Positions 43,744-51,361 of a stretch of DNA of 64,000 nt are shown piece after piece. Both the position numbers and the translations under genes were made by a program. Below the pieces are notes generated by a model. That model was not told the DNA's origin, made no database searches, and worked only from the letters and a program-made list of their open reading frames with translations. The first letter of the stretch is position 1. Each line of letters opens with the position of its first letter. Source of the DNA: Opitutaceae bacterium (GTDB lineage: Bacteria; Verrucomicrobiota; Verrucomicrobiia; Opitutales; Opitutaceae); NCBI GenBank assembly GCA_027482185.1, contig JAIXWF010000004.1:1-64000 (forward strand), written 5' to 3'.

Positions 43744-44439
43744 ATGCTGATCGCCGAGGTTTTCCATTCCCTGCAGGGCGAGGGTGAGCTCACCGGCGTG
43801 CCCTCCGTCTTCATCCGCACCAGCGGCTGCAATCTCCGCTGCGCCTGGTGCGACACGCCCTACGCTTCGTGGGAACCGGAAGGCAAACTGCGCGCCCTGC
43901 CCGACCTCGTCGCCGAGGTCGAGGCCCACCCCGCCACCCGCCACGTCGTCCTCACCGGCGGCGAACCGATGATCGCCAAGGACGTCCGCCCCCTCGCCGC
44001 CGCCCTCCGCGCCACCGGCCGCCACCTCACCATCGAAACCGCCGCCACGGTCGCGCCCGACGGCATCGGCTGCGACCTCGCCTCCCTCTCGCCCAAGCTC
44101 CTCAACTCCGCGCCGGATCCGCTCGCCCACGCGGCCTGGCGCAAAAAACACGAGGTCACGCGCTGGCAGCCCGACGTCGTCCGCGCCTGGATCGACGCCT
44201 ACCCCTACCAGTTCAAGTTCGTCGTCGCCCGCCCCGAGGACATCGAGGAACTCGAACACATGCTCGCCGCCCTCAAGCGCGAGATCCCGCGCCACAAAGT
44301 CCTCCTCATGCCCGAGGCGACTTCCCTCGAGAAAATGCGCAGCCGCGCCGCCTGGCTCGGCGACCTCTGCAAGGCCCGCGGCTACCGCTACGCCCACCGG
44401 CTCCACATCGAGCTCTACGGCAACAAGCGCGGCACGTGA
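43744..44439 (+). CDS. queE: 7-carboxy-7-deazaguanine synthase QueE
   Basis: A 231-residue radical SAM enzyme that contracts 6-carboxy-tetrahydropterin to 7-carboxy-7-deazaguanine. The cluster motif is C29-x3-C33-x2-C36 (SGCNLRCAWCDTPYASW), preceded by the QueE-type start EVFHSLQGEGELTGVPSVFIR; the GGEP SAM motif is at 72-75. The C-terminal half has KFVVARPEDIEE and the final HIELYGNKRGT, both usual for the family. It follows queC by 42 nt. Other pathway genes (queD, folE) are not in the window. Confidence 0.96.
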   Translation: MLIAEVFHSLQGEGELTGVPSVFIRTSGCNLRCAWCDTPYASWEPEGKLRALPDLVAEVEAHPATRHVVLTGGEPMIAKDVRPLAAALRATGRHLTIETAATVAPDGIGCDLASLSPKLLNSAPDPLAHAAWRKKHEVTRWQPDVVRAWIDAYPYQFKFVVARPEDIEELEHMLAALKREIPRHKVLLMPEATSLEKMRSRAAWLGDLCKARGYRYAHRLHIELYGNKRGT

Positions 44440-44552
44440 CCGCGGCCCCGGCCGGCGGAGCGAATGCCGCGGTTTCAACCGCCCGCCTTCGGCGCTTCGG
44501 CCGCCGCGCCTCGCGTTTTGCCGGTTTTCGGCCATGATCCGGCTCCCTTTGC

Positions 44553-45245
44553 ATGACACCGGCTGATCCGACCGAACCGTCCGCGCCCGCTCCCCCCGGC
44601 ACCTCGGTCATCGTGCCCGCCGACCCGGCCCGCCCGCGCAAATTGTCCGAGGAGTTCGCGTTGATTTTGCGGGAATTCGAAGTCGAGACGGTCACGCTGC
44701 GCGAAGTGCTCGGGCTGCTGCAGGGCCGCGGCTACGTGCTGCTGCTCATGCTGCTGTCGCTGCCGTTCTGCACCCCGATCCCGCTGCCCGGACTCTCGAC
44801 GCCGCTCGGCCTCATCATCGGGCTCATCGGTCTGCGGCTCGCTCTTGGGGCCAAGCCTTGGCTGCCGGCCCGCCTACTCGACACGCGCCTGCCGCCGGAA
44901 ACGTTCAAGAAAGTCTTCGCCGTCACCCGCAAACTCGTCCTCGGCTTCGAACGTCTCCTGCGCCCGCGGCTCGCCTGGGTCACTGCCGCCGCCTGGAGCC
45001 GCCAGGCCCACGCCGTCTCGATCGTGATCTGCGCCCTCTACCTGCTGCTGCCGTTGCCCGTGCCGTTCAGCAACGTGATCCCCGCCTGGGCCATCTTGCT
45101 CGTCGCCGGCGGCCTGCTGGAACGCGACGGTCTCTTCATTCTGCTCGGCCATGTGAGCACCGTGCTCGCCACCGCGTTCTTCGGCGCCATCGCGTTCTTC
45201 GGCGTCGGCATCGTCGAGGAAGCGTGGCGCTGGCTGACGCACTGA
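44553..45245 (+). CDS. ExoD-family membrane protein
   Basis: A 230-residue integral membrane protein of the ExoD (exopolysaccharide synthesis) family: a polar N-terminus of about 35 residues, LREVLGLLQGRGYVLLLMLLSLPFCTPIPLPG with the conserved PF..PIPLPG turn, LGLIIGLIGLRL, and three more helices with PVPFSNVIPAWAILLVAGGLLERDG. The role of ExoD is poorly defined; it was linked to exopolysaccharide and stress tolerance in rhizobia. The stop codon lies inside the stem of a 10-bp hairpin (45244-45267). No operon link to queE is evident (113-nt gap). Confidence 0.85.
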   Translation: MTPADPTEPSAPAPPGTSVIVPADPARPRKLSEEFALILREFEVETVTLREVLGLLQGRGYVLLLMLLSLPFCTPIPLPGLSTPLGLIIGLIGLRLALGAKPWLPARLLDTRLPPETFKKVFAVTRKLVLGFERLLRPRLAWVTAAAWSRQAHAVSIVICALYLLLPLPVPFSNVIPAWAILLVAGGLLERDGLFILLGHVSTVLATAFFGAIAFFGVGIVEEAWRWLTH

Positions 45246-45267
45246 GCCCGGCGCGGACGCCGGGCTC
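45244..45267 (+). terminator. Hairpin at the exoD-like stop codon
   Basis: GAGCCCGGCG (45244-45253) pairs with CGCCGGGCTC (45258-45267) around the 4-nt loop CGGA. It starts within the TGA stop. No T-run follows. As with the hairpin at 7887-7919, it may stop or pause transcription or protect the mRNA end. Confidence 0.6.
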
Positions 45268-45275
45268 GGTGCGTC

Positions 45276-45558
45276 GGTTCCGGGTTTTGCGTTTTTGGGT
45301 TTTGGGTTCGGCGGGGACGGAAGCAGAACGCGAATTCGAAGTTTGGGGTTCGGAGTTCGGAGTTTGGAGTTTGGAGTTCGGAGCCGACGGGCGGTGCGCC
45401 GGCGAATCCGCCTTCCTCCGTTTCCCGCTTTTCCAATTTTCCTCTTTCCCGATTTTCTGCGTCCCGGCCTTTCTTCCTTCTTCTTCTCCCGTTTCTCCTT
45501 TTCCGATTCTCCGGTTTCCGGTTTCCGCACCCTCCGTGTCCTCCGTGCCTCTGTGGTT
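45276..45558. repeat. Repeat mosaic: 7-, 8- and 9-nt periods
   Basis: This 486-nt gap between convergent genes has no coding sequence. GGTTTTG-type heptamers cover 45276-45311 and AGTTTGG/AGTTCGG heptamers 45340-45384. Five exact octamers (TTTCCCGC, TTTTCCAA, TTTTCCTC, TTTCCCGA, TTTTCTGC) cover 45421-45460. GGTTTCC-type heptamers cover 45491-45530, and three 9-nt units of the CCTCCGTGT type cover 45530-45558. The octamers recur at 63309-63348, where TTTTCCAA and TTTCCCGC are reused exactly. Confidence 0.88.
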
Positions 45559-45577
45559 CAAGAAACGTCCGCAAAAA

Positions 45578-45603
45578 AAGGCGCGTCCCGCGGGACGCGC
45601 CTT
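45578..45603 (-). terminator. Intrinsic terminator for the DUF481-type gene
   Basis: A perfect 26-bp palindrome centred between 45590 and 45591, beside seven A residues at 45573-45579. Read on the minus strand it is a GC-rich hairpin followed by a run of T, a standard Rho-independent terminator, about 130 nt after the stop of the gene at 45732-46772. Confidence 0.85.
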
Positions 45604-45674
45604 GGAAATGGGTCAGGGCGGATTCGTTTCCGCCGCCCGAAACGAAGATCGAAAGTCCCGGACTGGAATGTTGG

Positions 45675-45728
45675 GGTTTCCGGATTTCCGGTCTCTCAAC
45701 TCTCAGCCCTCAACTCTCAACTTATACC
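45675..45728. repeat. Heptamer block (TCTCAAC type)
   Basis: Units TCTCAAC, TCTCAGC, CCTCAAC, TCTCAAC and TTATACC run in phase from 45694 to 45728, preceded by GGTTTCC-like words. TCTCAAC is the exact inverse of the GTTGAGA units at 7920-7947 and 9627-9655. The block ends 4 nt before the stop codon of the DUF481-type gene, on the far side from its terminator. Confidence 0.85.
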
Positions 45729-45731
45729 GCC

Positions 45732-46772
45732 TCAGCGCCAGTTCAGCACCAGGCGGGTGAAGTAGGACGTGTCCATCTTCTCCACGCCGCGGCCGGGCTC
45801 GCTGTTGTAGTCGTTGCTCACGCCGAAACGGATCTTCCAGCTCGGGTTGGCGAGCGGGATTTCGTAGAAGGATTCGTGATACGCACGGTAGTTGCCGAAG
45901 TCCTCGAAGGTCGGGACGAAGGACACGCGGTTGACGAGCTTCGAACCCGGCAGGGTCAGCTCGTGCGCGAGGCCGAAGTCGAGACCGGCGCTCTTCACGT
46001 CGACCGTGCGCGGGTTGCGGTAACCCTCGTAGCGGAACGAAAGACCGCCTCGGGTCGTCAGCGTCTGGTTCGCCGCCTTGATCACGTCGTAGCCGAAACC
46101 GGCCGCCGCGATGTTGTACAGCTCGATGTCCTTCACGCGGTCGAAGCCGCCTTCCTCGCGCACATACCACGAGGTCTTGCCCGAGAAGTTGTTCTGGTAG
46201 TCGACGCCCGCCTTGAACTGGTCGGCCGACTTCTGGTTGTCCGTCACCTGGCGGTCGTACGCGGTGTAGAACTGCAGCGTGTCCTGCTTCGTGCGCAGGA
46301 CGGCGCGGACCGAAGCCGCGGTGCCGAGCTGCTCCTTGTTGCCGTTCTTGCCGGTCACATCGATCGCCGCCTCGTAGGCCCAGTGCCGCTCCATCGCGGC
46401 CACTTCCGGATCCTTGCCGCCGCCGGTCCAGGACGCCGCCACTTTGCCGACCGAGGTCGAGATGGTGCCGTCGCTGCCCGCGATCTTGATCTCGCCGTTG
46501 GCGCCGCCGGCAATCTTGCCCTCGATGCGCGTGCCGCTCGCGAGGCGCACCGTGAGCGGCGCGTCCGTCGTGATGCTGGTCACTTCCGCCTGCTTGATGC
46601 TCAACGAGCCGGCGAAATCGGTGTCGATGGCCACGGCACCGGCATGGATGCCGGTGATTTTGCCGACGATGCGGGCGCCGTTCTTGGTCTCGACAACGTC
46701 GGCCAGAGCGGCCGAAACGAAGCCGGCGAAACAAAGCGCATACAGACTGCGCAGGAGGGAGGTTTTGATCAT
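45732..46772 (-). CDS. DUF481/YdiY-type outer-membrane protein
   Basis: A 346-residue exported protein. Signal peptide 1-24 (LLRSLYALCFAGFVSAALA). About 25-110 has small-beta repeats of the form VETKNGARIVGKITGIHAGAVAIDTDFAG and RLASGTRIEGKIAGGANGEIKI, which look like SH3-like folds. From about 130 a barrel of alternating strands (DTLQFYTAYDRQVTDNQKSADQFKAGVDYQNNF) ends in SYFTRLVLNWR, the pattern of DUF481 proteins (YdiY family, thought to be salt-inducible). Probably a small porin-like barrel. ATG 46772 starts the signal. An intrinsic terminator lies downstream. Confidence 0.85.
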   Translation of the reverse strand: MIKTSLLRSLYALCFAGFVSAALADVVETKNGARIVGKITGIHAGAVAIDTDFAGSLSIKQAEVTSITTDAPLTVRLASGTRIEGKIAGGANGEIKIAGSDGTISTSVGKVAASWTGGGKDPEVAAMERHWAYEAAIDVTGKNGNKEQLGTAASVRAVLRTKQDTLQFYTAYDRQVTDNQKSADQFKAGVDYQNNFSGKTSWYVREEGGFDRVKDIELYNIAAAGFGYDVIKAANQTLTTRGGLSFRYEGYRNPRTVDVKSAGLDFGLAHELTLPGSKLVNRVSFVPTFEDFGNYRAYHESFYEIPLANPSWKIRFGVSNDYNSEPGRGVEKMDTSYFTRLVLNWR

Positions 46773-46921
46773 GGTGGGCAGGGAGAAACCCCCATCCGAA
46801 CGGAAAACGGTCCGGCAAGTCAATGCCGCGGCCCGATCCGGCCGCCGCGTTTTCCTGCCCGTTGCCTGCCTGCAAACCCCGACTCGACAGCCCCGCGCCC
46901 CCGCCCTTGCCTCGCCGGCGC

Positions 46922-47833
46922 ATGTCCGCCGCCTCCGTCCAACGCCCCGCCCTGATCGTCGCCGACCGCTGGCGCGACTACCAATTGATCGAGTGCGGCG
47001 ACGGCATGAAGCAGGAGCGCTGGGGCGAGTACACGCTCGTGCGCCCCGATCCGCAGATCATCTGGCCCCGCCACGGCCAGGCCCCCGGCTCGCGTTGGCA
47101 AAACTGGGACGGCTTCTACCACCGCAGCGAGCAGGGCGGCGGCAAATGGGAGTTCCGCCGCCCCCTTCCCGATTCCTGGCACCTGAAGTACGATTCCCTC
47201 GGCCTCACCTTCAAGATCCACCCCACCTCCTTCAAACACACCGGCCTCTTCCCTGAACAGGCCGTGAACTGGGAATGGTTCTCCGCCAAGATCAAGGCCG
47301 CCCGCGCCGCCGGCCGCGAGGTCAGCGTCCTCAACCTCTTCGGCTACACCGGCGCCGCCTCCGTCGCCGCCGCCAAGGCCGGCGCCAGCGTTTGCCATGT
47401 CGACGCCGCCGAAGGCATGGTCAAATGGTGCCGCGACAACGCCGCCCTCAGCGGCCTCGCCGCCGCCCCCGTCCGCTACATCACCGACGACTGCCTTAAG
47501 TTCGCCCGCCGCGAATTGAAGCGCGGCCGCAAGTACGACGCCGTCATCATGGACCCGCCCACCTACGGCCGCGGCGCCACCGGCGAAATGTGGAAACTCG
47601 AGGAGCACCTCTGGGAACTGCTCACCGAGTGCCGCGCCCTGCTCTCGGACCAACCGCTCTTCTTCCTGATCAACGCGTACACCGCCCGCCTCTCGCCCAC
47701 CGTCGTGGCCAACCTCCTCGCCGAACTCCTCCACGGCCGCGGCGGCGCCATCACCGCCGGCGAAGTCGGCCTGCCCATCCAGCGCGACGGCAAGGTCCTC
47801 CCCTGCGGCATCTACGGCCGCTGGGAAACCTAG
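46922..47833 (+). CDS. Class I SAM methyltransferase, RlmI/RlmK-like
   Basis: A 303-residue enzyme. SAM-binding motif VLNLFGYTGAASVAAAKAGA at about 140-159, acidic strand end VCHVDAAEGMVKWCRDNA, and catalytic motif DPPTYGRG, in the order seen in 23S rRNA m5C/m2G methyltransferases of the RlmI/RlmK/YxjB group; the NLFGYTG and DPP(T/S)YGRG pair is diagnostic of that group. The N-terminal 110 residues (WRDYQLIECGDGMKQERWGEYTLVRPDPQIIW) replace the PUA domain of RlmI. The target is probably rRNA. ATG 46922 is chosen as the first start past the signal region of the divergent gene. Confidence 0.88.
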   Translation: MSAASVQRPALIVADRWRDYQLIECGDGMKQERWGEYTLVRPDPQIIWPRHGQAPGSRWQNWDGFYHRSEQGGGKWEFRRPLPDSWHLKYDSLGLTFKIHPTSFKHTGLFPEQAVNWEWFSAKIKAARAAGREVSVLNLFGYTGAASVAAAKAGASVCHVDAAEGMVKWCRDNAALSGLAAAPVRYITDDCLKFARRELKRGRKYDAVIMDPPTYGRGATGEMWKLEEHLWELLTECRALLSDQPLFFLINAYTARLSPTVVANLLAELLHGRGGAITAGEVGLPIQRDGKVLPCGIYGRWET

Positions 47834-47837
47834 GATA

Positions 47838-48025
47838 AGACCGGGATTCGGAAACCGGATACCGGAGTTTCAATTGCGGAGTGCGGAGTGCGGATCTCAT
47901 CCCCCGCCCACCCTGCTCACGCGCCGCCTCCCACCACCGCGGCTCCGCCTATCCGCCCCATCAGTCCCATCCGTCCCATGGGTCCTATACGACCTATGCG
48001 ACCCATAGGCCATAAGACCCATCCC
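47838..48025. repeat. Heptamer block followed by 9-nt repeats
   Basis: Seven in-phase heptamers (ATTCGGA, AACCGGA, TACCGGA, GTTTCAA, TTGCGGA, GTGCGGA twice) cover 47846-47894; they are the inverse of the GTTTCCG family. Six 9-nt units (CCCATCAGT, CCCATCCGT, CCCATGGGT, CCTATACGA, CCTATGCGA, CCCATAGGC) cover 47957-48010, the last ones drifting from the first. The gap holds nothing else and lies between convergent genes. Confidence 0.88.
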
Positions 48026-48027
48026 CC

Positions 48028-49950
48028 TCATCGCGGCGCCGCCGGCTCAGACCCCGCCCCCAGCACCGCCGCGATCTCCGGATCCTCGCGATAGCCCGCC
48101 ATGCGCGCATCCCACTGCATGCGCAGCCGCAGGGTCTGCAGGTCCTCCGGAAACGCCGCCGCCTCGCGCATCAGCTCGATCGCCCCGGCCCGGTCGCCCA
48201 CCAGCAACGCCCGCGGGATCGTATCGAAGGTCCAACTCACCATCGGCGGCACGCGGTGCGGCCGCCGCCGCGACTCCATTGTCACCCGGTGCAGCGCCAG
48301 CGCCTCGTCCTTTCGCCCCAGCCCGAGCAAGGCCCAGATCTCGGCCAGTCGCCCGGTCGTGTCGCCCGGGTTCTCCGCCTTGCGCCGGTTGATCTCCGCC
48401 AACGCCGCCTCGTACTGCACCCGCGCCTGACCCGGCCTCCCCTGCCGCGCCAGCAATTCCGCCCGCGGCAACGCCGCCGGTCCGCTGTAATTGTTGGCAT
48501 CGTAGAACCAGGGCTCCGCGAAGGTCTGCAACGCCGCCAACCCATAGGCCGCGTCGCCGCTCAGCGTCGCATACACAAATGCCGACGTCACCGTGCGCTC
48601 CTCCGCTCGCGCCCGCGCCGGCACCCGGTCCAGCCAACGCCGCATCTCCGCCAGATCGCCCCGGCCCAGCGCCGCGCGCGCTTTCCAGTTCAACGCGTTC
48701 GGCAGCGGGGTGATCGCCAGCACCGCGTCGATTTCCCGTTCGAAGTCCACCGGCCGCCCGCGCACGCGGTACAAAATCGAAAGTTCGTACCGCGTCAGCG
48801 CATCGTCCGGAAAACGCGCGGCCCATTTTTCCATCTCCGCCAACGCCTCCGTCTGCCGGCCCGGCTGCGCCTCGAGCGCCCGCACCAGGCTCCGGCCAAG
48901 ATCCGGCCGGTCCGGCGCCACCGCGATCGCCCGCCGCAACAACGTCTCCGCCCGGGCCGGATCGCCGCCGCGGCTCGTCAGGAAAATCGCCAGGGCCAGC
49001 AACGCGTCCGGATGCTCCGGAGCCAATTGCACCGCCCGCTCGCCGTAGCGCTTCGCCCGCGTGGTCCGCTCCGCCTCGAAATCGAAATTCCGCAGCAAAA
49101 ACCCGTTCTGCACCCGCGCCGCCACCGTCACCGCCTCCGCATCCGACGGCGCCTTTTCCGCCACCCGCATCACGATATCCTCCGCCAACCTGAAATCCTC
49201 CCGCGTCGACTCCAGACTGTCGATCAACGCGATCGCCCGCCTCAACTCCGAATCCCGCGGCCAAACGGCCGACGCCGTCTTCGCGGTCGGCGCCGCCGTC
49301 GCGGTCGGAGCGGATGCATTCACCGCCGCCGCCGGCTCGCGGCTGCGTTTTTCCCGCGCCTGCCACATCGGCCGCACCGCATACACCAGCGCAAACACGA
49401 TCCCGACTCCCGCCCATGCGTAGCCGATCCACGCGGCCTTCGACGTCGCTTTGGCCGCCGGACTTTCCGCGCCGCCCGCCGTCGCCGCCACCACCCGCGC
49501 CACGGGAGCCGGCACCGTGCCGCTCAGCAAACCCGCCACCCGCCGCGCCAACTCCGCCGGCGTCTCCTCGAGCCGCACCCGCGTCCATTGCAGTTCGCGG
49601 AATCGGTCCGGCACGCGCGCCGTCGTCTCCGCCGTGTCGCCCAGCACCAGCGGCAGCAAAAACGGCACGTCGTCCGCCATCAGGTACGACCGATCCACCG
49701 CCAATTTCCACTCGAGCCGGAAATACCCCTCCGCCCGCGCATCCGTGTTCGCCGAGATCAACGGCATGAACAGCGCGCACTCCTTGATTTGCCGCCGGAT
49801 CTTCGCGTCCCAGGCGTCGCCGCCGACCAATTCGTCGCGGTCGAACCACACCTCCACGCCCGCCGCCCGCAGCGCCGCGCAGATGCGCTCCGCCGCCGCC
49901 GCATCCTGCGACGCGTAACTCAGGAAAACCGCTTTGCCGCCCGCGCTCAT
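48028..49950 (-). CDS. TIR domain - membrane helix - TPR protein
   Basis: A 640-residue protein. TIR domain at about 5-140: KAVFLSYASQDAAAAERI (box 1), VEVWFDRDELVGGDAWDAKI (BB-loop region) and YFRLEWKLA, where E80 is at the position of the catalytic Glu of NAD-cleaving TIRs. One membrane helix at about 173-192 (AWIGYAWAGVGIVFALVYAV). The remaining 440 residues are TPR-like helix pairs (YGERAVQLAPEHPDALLALAIFL, ETLLRRAIAVAPDRPDLG). This is a verrucomicrobial signalling or self-killing layout: cytoplasmic TIR, exported scaffold. The start overlaps the VOC gene stop as ATGA. No other defence genes are beside it, so a defence role is possible but unsupported by context. Confidence 0.88.
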   Translation of the reverse strand: MSAGGKAVFLSYASQDAAAAERICAALRAAGVEVWFDRDELVGGDAWDAKIRRQIKECALFMPLISANTDARAEGYFRLEWKLAVDRSYLMADDVPFLLPLVLGDTAETTARVPDRFRELQWTRVRLEETPAELARRVAGLLSGTVPAPVARVVAATAGGAESPAAKATSKAAWIGYAWAGVGIVFALVYAVRPMWQAREKRSREPAAAVNASAPTATAAPTAKTASAVWPRDSELRRAIALIDSLESTREDFRLAEDIVMRVAEKAPSDAEAVTVAARVQNGFLLRNFDFEAERTTRAKRYGERAVQLAPEHPDALLALAIFLTSRGGDPARAETLLRRAIAVAPDRPDLGRSLVRALEAQPGRQTEALAEMEKWAARFPDDALTRYELSILYRVRGRPVDFEREIDAVLAITPLPNALNWKARAALGRGDLAEMRRWLDRVPARARAEERTVTSAFVYATLSGDAAYGLAALQTFAEPWFYDANNYSGPAALPRAELLARQGRPGQARVQYEAALAEINRRKAENPGDTTGRLAEIWALLGLGRKDEALALHRVTMESRRRPHRVPPMVSWTFDTIPRALLVGDRAGAIELMREAAAFPEDLQTLRLRMQWDARMAGYREDPEIAAVLGAGSEPAAPR

Positions 49951-50405
49951 GCGTACTCCGCCAATTCCACGATGACCCCGTCCGGGTCCAGAAAATACAC
50001 GAGCGTCTTTTCCCCCGCCGCAAACTTCACCACCCCCGCCGGCACCTTCACCGGCTCGCTGAACAACGTCACGCCCGCCGCCTTCAGCTTCGCCACCGTC
50101 GCCGCCATGTCGTCCACCCGCAGCGCAAAATGCCGCAACCCGAGGGTGTTCGGAGCCGAATTTTCCGGCCGCGCCGTCCCGACCGGCGCCTCGTACTGCA
50201 ACAGCTCGAGCCGCAACCCGCCCCCCGGCGGCACGACAAACGCGACGCGCCCTTTGACCCCGCGCAAGCCGACGATCCGGTCGATCCATTCGCCCTCCAT
50301 GAACACGTCGTGCGTCTTCTCGAACCCCAGCACCTCGGTGTAGAACTTCACCGACCGCGCCAAGTCCGCCACGACAAGATTGAGATGGTCCACGCCGCGA
50401 ATCAT
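49947..50405 (-). CDS. VOC/glyoxalase-fold protein
   Basis: A 152-residue vicinal-oxygen-chelate protein with two babab modules: MIRGVDHLNLVVADLARSVKFYTEVLGFE and LGLRHFALRVDDMAATVAKLKAAGV. Candidate metal ligands are H7 (VDHLNL), E78-region (RLELLQYE), H106-region (LRHFAL) and the late Glu of VIVELAEY, consistent with a metal-bound lyase, dioxygenase or methylmalonyl-CoA epimerase-like enzyme. The substrate cannot be told. Its stop overlaps the start of the TIR-TPR gene (ATGA), so the pair is translationally coupled, which is an odd partnership. ATG 50405 gives the standard N-terminus. Confidence 0.9.
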   Translation of the reverse strand: MIRGVDHLNLVVADLARSVKFYTEVLGFEKTHDVFMEGEWIDRIVGLRGVKGRVAFVVPPGGGLRLELLQYEAPVGTARPENSAPNTLGLRHFALRVDDMAATVAKLKAAGVTLFSEPVKVPAGVVKFAAGEKTLVYFLDPDGVIVELAEYA

Positions 50406-50572
50406 GGCGCCGTCGTGCCAGCCGAATCCCCCGATGTCGAGCCGCCCCCCGCCAGCGCCCCCGTCCCTAAAGTAACCTATTGGACTACTTTTCCCCGGCC
50501 GCACCTCGGCGCCTTCGCCACCCGCCACTTTCTGCCTTCCCGCGCCGCGCCGCTTCCGCCTTGCTCGGCTCC

Positions 50573-51301
50573 ATGTCTCCGCTCGCCTCCGCCTACTACG
50601 ACCGCTCCCTCGCGCTGCTCGCCGCCGCCCGCGAGCAAAACGCCGCCACGATCGCCGCCCTCGCGCCGATTCTCGGCGCCTCCGTCGCCCGCGGCGAGGT
50701 CATCCACACCTTCGGCTCCGGCCACAGCGAAATCATCGCCCGCGAAATCGTCGGCCGCGCCGGCGGCCTCGTCTGCATCACCAGCATCAACGACCCCACC
50801 GCCGGTTTCATCGAGAACCTCGTCGGCTACGGCACCGCCCTCGTCGAACGCTACGATCGCCAGTACGAACTCCGCGCCGGCGAGGTCGTCATCGTCATCT
50901 CCAACTCCGGCAAGAATTCTTCCCCCCTCGAGGTCGCCCTCCACGCCAAGAAGAAGGGCTGCATCGTCGTCGCCCTCTGCTCCCTCGCGATGTCCACCAC
51001 CGCCAAGACCGTCCACCCCGGCGGGAAAAACCTCCACGCCCTCGCCGACTACGTCCTCGATAACGGCGGCGTCCCCGGCGACACGGTCATGCAGCTCACG
51101 CCCGATATCGCCACCGGCCCGACCAGCACCTTCGTCGGCTCCTCGCTGCTCAATTGGCTCATGCTCTCCGTCATGGAATGGCTCAAAACCAACGGCCACC
51201 CGCTCCCCGTCCTCCGCAGCCAAAACATCCCCGGCGCCATCGAGCACAACCGCGCCGTCGGCGCGAAATACAAACACCGTCTCAGCAAACAGCTCGCCTG
51301 A
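50573..51301 (+). CDS. SIS-domain sugar isomerase/etherase-like protein
   Basis: A 242-residue SIS-domain protein. Sugar-phosphate loops include FGSGHSEIIAREIVGRAGGL and ISNSGKNSSPLEVALHAKKKG. It belongs to the group that includes UPF0309 proteins and resembles N-acetylmuramate-6-phosphate etherases; the C-terminal GAIEHNRAVGAKYKHRL is usual for UPF0309. Together with the BadF-type kinase encoded 60 nt downstream it suggests handling of amino sugars such as GlcNAc or MurNAc. ATG 50573 is the natural start. The upstream gene is divergent. Confidence 0.88.
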   Translation: MSPLASAYYDRSLALLAAAREQNAATIAALAPILGASVARGEVIHTFGSGHSEIIAREIVGRAGGLVCITSINDPTAGFIENLVGYGTALVERYDRQYELRAGEVVIVISNSGKNSSPLEVALHAKKKGCIVVALCSLAMSTTAKTVHPGGKNLHALADYVLDNGGVPGDTVMQLTPDIATGPTSTFVGSSLLNWLMLSVMEWLKTNGHPLPVLRSQNIPGAIEHNRAVGAKYKHRLSKQLA

Positions 51302-51331
51302 GCCCCGCCGCCGCTCACCGCTTCCCCTTCG

Positions 51332-51361
51332 CCTATCCGTCCCATCAGTCCCATCCGTCCC
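51332..51361 (+). repeat. 9-nt repeat ending in a start codon
   Basis: Units CCTATCCGT, CCCATCAGT, CCCATCCGT and the partial CCC run in phase, and the ATG of the kinase (51362) completes the fourth unit (CCCATG). The start codon is therefore part of the repeat word, and there is no Shine-Dalgarno. Confidence 0.88.

Noticed and set aside
48028-50405. Defence island around the TIR gene
   Set aside because: Neighbours are a VOC protein, a sugar isomerase and a methyltransferase-like rRNA enzyme; no restriction, CRISPR or phage-related genes are seen.
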